DNA of 64,000 bases from Dinghuibacter silviterrae (GTDB taxonomy: Bacteria; Bacteroidota; Bacteroidia; Chitinophagales; Chitinophagaceae), in the NCBI RefSeq assembly GCF_004366355.1, contig NZ_SODV01000001.1:3937323-4001322 (forward strand). Reading direction: 5' to 3'. Both the position numbers and the translations under genes were made by a program. Below, piece by piece: positions 62,701 through 64,000 of this stretch; position 1 is the first letter of the stretch; every line of letters begins with the position of its first letter. Under the pieces are notes generated by a model. It searched no databases. It saw nothing but the letters and a program-made list of their open reading frames with translations, and was not told the DNA's origin.

Positions 62701-64000
62701 ACAAAGTGGCTTTCCAGCATGGGTATGCGGATGCCTTCTATCACGTTTATCAATACGACGCTGAAAACCGGCTCACCAACGTTTCGGTGAGTGCGGACAG
62801 CCTTAACTGGGATAATGACGCCTATTACTCTTATTATCTCCATGGGCCGTTGGCTCGGACTGTTATTGGGGATCAGCAGGTGCAAGGCCTTAACTATGCT
62901 TATACCCTTCAAGGGTGGATGAAGGCTGTTAATCCGCCTATTTATAATGGGACTGGGTATAGCTTGCAGCAGGATGGTACGTCGGGGTCGCCTGTGGCGT
63001 CCAACGCCTATAATCTTTTGCTTAACTATCACAACGGGGATTTCTCGGCTATCAGCGGGGCTACCGGTGCTGACAATGGCATCAATGCTACATTCGGGGG
63101 TGACTCATCCAACCTTTTCAATGGGAATATTGCTTCCATGGGGGTTAATGTCGGGGCACTCGGGCATCCGCTGTTGTATAATTACCAGTATGACCAGCTC
63201 AATCGGCTTCTGCACATGGATGCCTGGAACAATACAGGGTCCACCTGGGCTTCCAGTACGAAACTGCCGGACTTTAAGGAGCGGGTCGCTTATGATCCCA
63301 ATGGGAATATCCTTCAGTATTTGCGGAATGGGAATAATACTTTCGCCGGGCAGCCGATTGGCATGGATAGTCTGAATTATTCATATACGGCTGGGACCAA
63401 TCGCCTCGATCATATCAACGATTCGGTGCCTTCCGGGAATTATACAACCGATATTGACAATCAGTCTTCGGGGAACTATAGCTATGATCCTATAGGCGAG
63501 CTTACTTCTGATGCTGCTTCCGGGATTACGTCCATCACCTGGACGGTGTATGGGAAGATAAATACCATTACTAAGTCTGATGGTTCCTCTATTAGTTTTA
63601 TGTATGATGCGTCTGGGAATCGGATTAGTAAGGCGGTGACTAACGGGGGGGGGACCACGACGACGTGGTACGTGCGGGATGCTAAGGGCAACGTGCTTAA
63701 CGTATATACCTATGGCAACTCATTGGTTAACAGCGGAGACTTGACACTTTCGGAGCGGGACTTATATGGTTCTAATAGGTTGGGGATAGTTCGTGATAGC
63801 GTAGATTTACAGTCCTCTGCAGTGCCAAGTCTCGTATCTTTACCATTGTTGGGGTGGGGGAATGGATTTAACTTTACCCGTGGGAAAAAGGTCTTTGAAC
63901 TATTCAATCATCTGGGGAATGTCCTGGCGACTATATCAGACAGGCGTTACGGGGTCTCTACCGACGGATCAACCGTGGATCATTTTGCGCCAGTTGTCCT
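56739..64000 (+). CDS. RHS/YD-repeat giant surface protein, C-terminus beyond the window
   Basis: At least 2420 residues; open to the window end with no stop. Signal peptide MRMLRHLPLCFLLVLTTTVRAQ. An Fn3-like domain at about 175-290 (LPVSWTSVLGASQYDLEW, IRVRPVQLQGPTRVYDAEW) and a DUF6443-like region (YYDGSLRSRQTVTKDNTTD, TFYDYQGRPAIQVMPTPT) follow. A long Cys-containing middle (CNGQPICYTCLYDLNIT, CTPTCAACTDSIGTW) leads to the RHS core from about residue 1745: TLYYYDQAGNLVKTVPPAGV, WYDRLGRLAVSQNARQ, YDYAYSP, MYDASGNRISKAV, and FELFNHLGNVLATISDR at the end. RHS proteins form a hollow shell that holds a variable C-terminal toxin or effector; that tip lies outside the window. The last 2 kb has lower GC and T-ending codons. 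A G9 tract is at 63645-63653. Starts 5 bases after the preceding gene. Confidence 0.88.
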   Translation, partial: MRMLRHLPLCFLLVLTTTVRAQSGSGGVLAKAVLDGSLHQISADSSRTVEDSAFFNPSYLGLIDTSYLVQNLVTLKINEGSNVFLRDSFTVTVQLRIGYTTGAGDTAGVLQAFTIHYDSAHAYAARSSFAFKGAHKVTITVLAVTSSVSSWDPTTALLMENQLTAQPDFQFSCSNTVTTLTVNTSLPDSADELPVSWTSVLGASQYDLEWTYVDSSALANNKYGSDTSKQFADNVFQNNATRVTTTGTTYNIPLIYDNTGTLFIRVRPVQLQGPTRVYDAEWSSDAAPSTGLGQYSFRGHQRSMNWQSNISFAEEGKRKVVVQYYDGSLRSRQTVTKDNTTDTTIVAETFYDYQGRPAIQVMPTPTLSSIIKYNSNFNVGINGAEYSQTNYDTLVDPTTYCSAHADPMGTSSGASQYYSPNNPKKTEGMNQFIPDAQNYPFTQTEYTADNTGRINRQGGVGPEYQLGTGHETKYYYGTPDQRELDALFGTEVGDHTHYFKNMVRDANGQYSISYVDMHGRTIATALAGNAPAGMAALPSNTGGQTVIENLLDSNNVYLQDLAMTSQKSLLVPMAGTFQFSYGLNPTSLSEAACNGQPICYTCLYDLNITITDNCNNQLLGGAPFDTVIHNYQFGSITPSCNTPSPIAVSFSKYLPEGSYVITKTLTVNRDAYNYYRDSVYLPNNTCVSLAQFIDSQRAIIAYNNTQCTPTCAACTDSIGTWQQFWSSYMAASGLPSSDTAAYRTDAQNAYNNALAACAALCNNSQSDANDIETAMLQDMTPPYGQYADTSSDPKDVHNFLKDKYNVFFTVPTDLAFISGYKQDTLQYFDENGLPDSVFDPVSGMNVRPQALSLSAFVANFKPTWALTLLKFHPEYCKLLALQAQAPSGLWDRQMEAVDDFATANADGYLNPTGQTTGSFAHFSSNSSFTDPASQETGSLSSIRNSIEQKMSTYQNGANGIPNLSIWSLACIAAKCGPTDQGCIDTYANVANDFNTANMCEGDLDMAWRYYREMYLQAKQDIINTTIIAKVGNCSGYNTPANGTGTPNSETLFNNGHQPEFTDKKLSSNQGPIAQSSLKVYNQVGNNNTAAANLKAAVQDSINAYNAQIANQYATVWATQLSPCNYDAVSLNDTIIPRLTALCLMATDADHPYGASTLPPGETYTPQGTSYVFTSFQDIINAFNAAHGISTTPACNAELITSPAPYTAQTIYSAKPVYTRPSDCECGQINNLYAEYQSQGVDSSFSAFMLRTQSVTMSDADLNQLRSMCNYTTGTTCVNLPKPIYLPPSMQCGSGEVCAKCYEVGNLYNSFLSAYPGDTPRLIENVDTPQQQINTLFQNYMNNRLGFNKQAWEYLAFMDTCTNHGYLNYVPPTPAHTSGIHALTVSFPPLPISCDSLNKLLQLFNQRFPTNLGPQLTYNVQIPANPGYVYEHVYTPTGSTPDSIGDNFGFGTMAASTWQFNGQRYKYQTNIYFNWSLMPIGAQINYATFNLFAKDSALHYPNSHGAHYRLLSDSVYGVFEDITNFDGTTNAPILTNTDSVTIASIYTPNAYSVANPSDTDLYSDQDYVSIPLTSLAQDMYNNYNTSNDFGMLFYLNNDSSVFVNAQYGFWDSTATTPAGKLPYLSANITISRDQQFAIFVDSVLQLNNPSRTYSRILPTLTADGCLNTFWQLDVAASPTLCGKNIPIFPPMGVDSTNNCSDSAFFAVSKGTGLYNTYADSLTGDFEQRYLATCMNAYKYENFTVTYQKNEYHYTLYYYDQAGNLVKTVPPAGVHPDFDTTWADSVDVARAAGILKVPSNTLPTQYRYNSLNQVVSQISPDGGQSNFWYDRLGRLAVSQNARQAPNSQYSYTLYDTIGRIIEVGQLTNSTAITDVIGRTDATLQSWINGVASSKEQITQTGYDYAYSPIQPALSAQNLRNRVAYSAIFTSEADVNTFPPTHPAAFTFYSYDILGNVDTLLQQYPYGVMYDHSNSLKKIVYDYDLQSGKVDKVAFQHGYADAFYHVYQYDAENRLTNVSVSADSLNWDNDAYYSYYLHGPLARTVIGDQQVQGLNYAYTLQGWMKAVNPPIYNGTGYSLQQDGTSGSPVASNAYNLLLNYHNGDFSAISGATGADNGINATFGGDSSNLFNGNIASMGVNVGALGHPLLYNYQYDQLNRLLHMDAWNNTGSTWASSTKLPDFKERVAYDPNGNILQYLRNGNNTFAGQPIGMDSLNYSYTAGTNRLDHINDSVPSGNYTTDIDNQSSGNYSYDPIGELTSDAASGITSITWTVYGKINTITKSDGSSISFMYDASGNRISKAVTNGGGTTTTWYVRDAKGNVLNVYTYGNSLVNSGDLTLSERDLYGSNRLGIVRDSVDLQSSAVPSLVSLPLLGWGNGFNFTRGKKVFELFNHLGNVLATISDRRYGVSTDGSTVDHFAPVV

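Noticed and set aside
1..64000. CRISPR arrays, tRNA, rRNA and insertion sequences
   Set aside because: No regular direct repeats with spacers, no cloverleaf or rRNA stretch, and no transposase were recognised.

Overview
The window is a gene-dense, GC-rich chromosomal segment of a member of the phylum Bacteroidota, most likely family Chitinophagaceae. The evidence is the SusC/SusD pair, lipoproteins with Cys-terminated signal peptides, promoter-like TTG / TAnnTTTG elements, few Shine-Dalgarno sequences, a histidine kinase with a beta-propeller sensor, and very large RHS-type surface proteins with DUF6443-like and PA14 parts. No tRNA, rRNA, CRISPR array, insertion sequence or replication origin was found. 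No stretch over 300 bases lacks a gene; the longest gap is the 208 bases upstream of susC.

Region by region. (1) 1-5.4 kb: a flavin disulfide reductase (cut by the window edge), an OpuC-type ABC transporter (ATPase plus a fused permease/binding protein) and egtB-egtD, closely spaced or overlapping. This looks like one ergothioneine locus with its own transporter, and the transporter's binding domain has its two halves in swapped order. (2) 5.5-29.4 kb: mostly housekeeping and accessory genes in short units on both strands: CHAD, a PA2169-type four-helix protein, a deletion scar of ligD that keeps the polymerase domain, DinB, PaaI thioesterase, a HipA-like kinase with DUF3037, SDR, M1 peptidase, HdeD, TfoX-N, SemiSWEET, asparaginase, lipoprotein MsrB and MsrA, MBL-fold protein, an ECF sigma / small protein / ClpP-like operon, a propeller histidine kinase, a YfcC-type carrier, a penicillin-acylase-like hydrolase and an AraC regulator. 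All eight convergent gene junctions here touch or overlap. (3) 28.5-37.9 kb: a compact beta-mannan utilisation locus (AraC regulator divergent from SusC, SusD, a surface glycan-binding lipoprotein, GH26 mannanase and GH130 mannosylglucose phosphorylase). (4) 38-39.9 kb: a small lipoprotein, a strong bidirectional terminator, a CE4 deacetylase and a small membrane protein. (5) 40-64 kb: a surface-protein region. Two paralogous-headed secreted proteins with matching promoters are followed, closely spaced or overlapping, by a predicted outer-membrane barrel, a secreted Fn3-like protein, a 2647-residue protein with an SpvB-like start and PA14 domain, a small secreted protein, and an RHS/YD-repeat giant that runs off the window end.

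The genes suggest a soil or plant-associated glycan degrader with thiol antioxidant and methionine-repair capacity and a large cell-surface RHS system. The most unusual points are the permuted binding domain of the transporter linked to egtBD, the split SpvB-like/RHS surface operon with a G9 tract in the RHS gene, and the ECF sigma-ClpP operon. Family assignments rest on motif recognition by eye; no database search was run.
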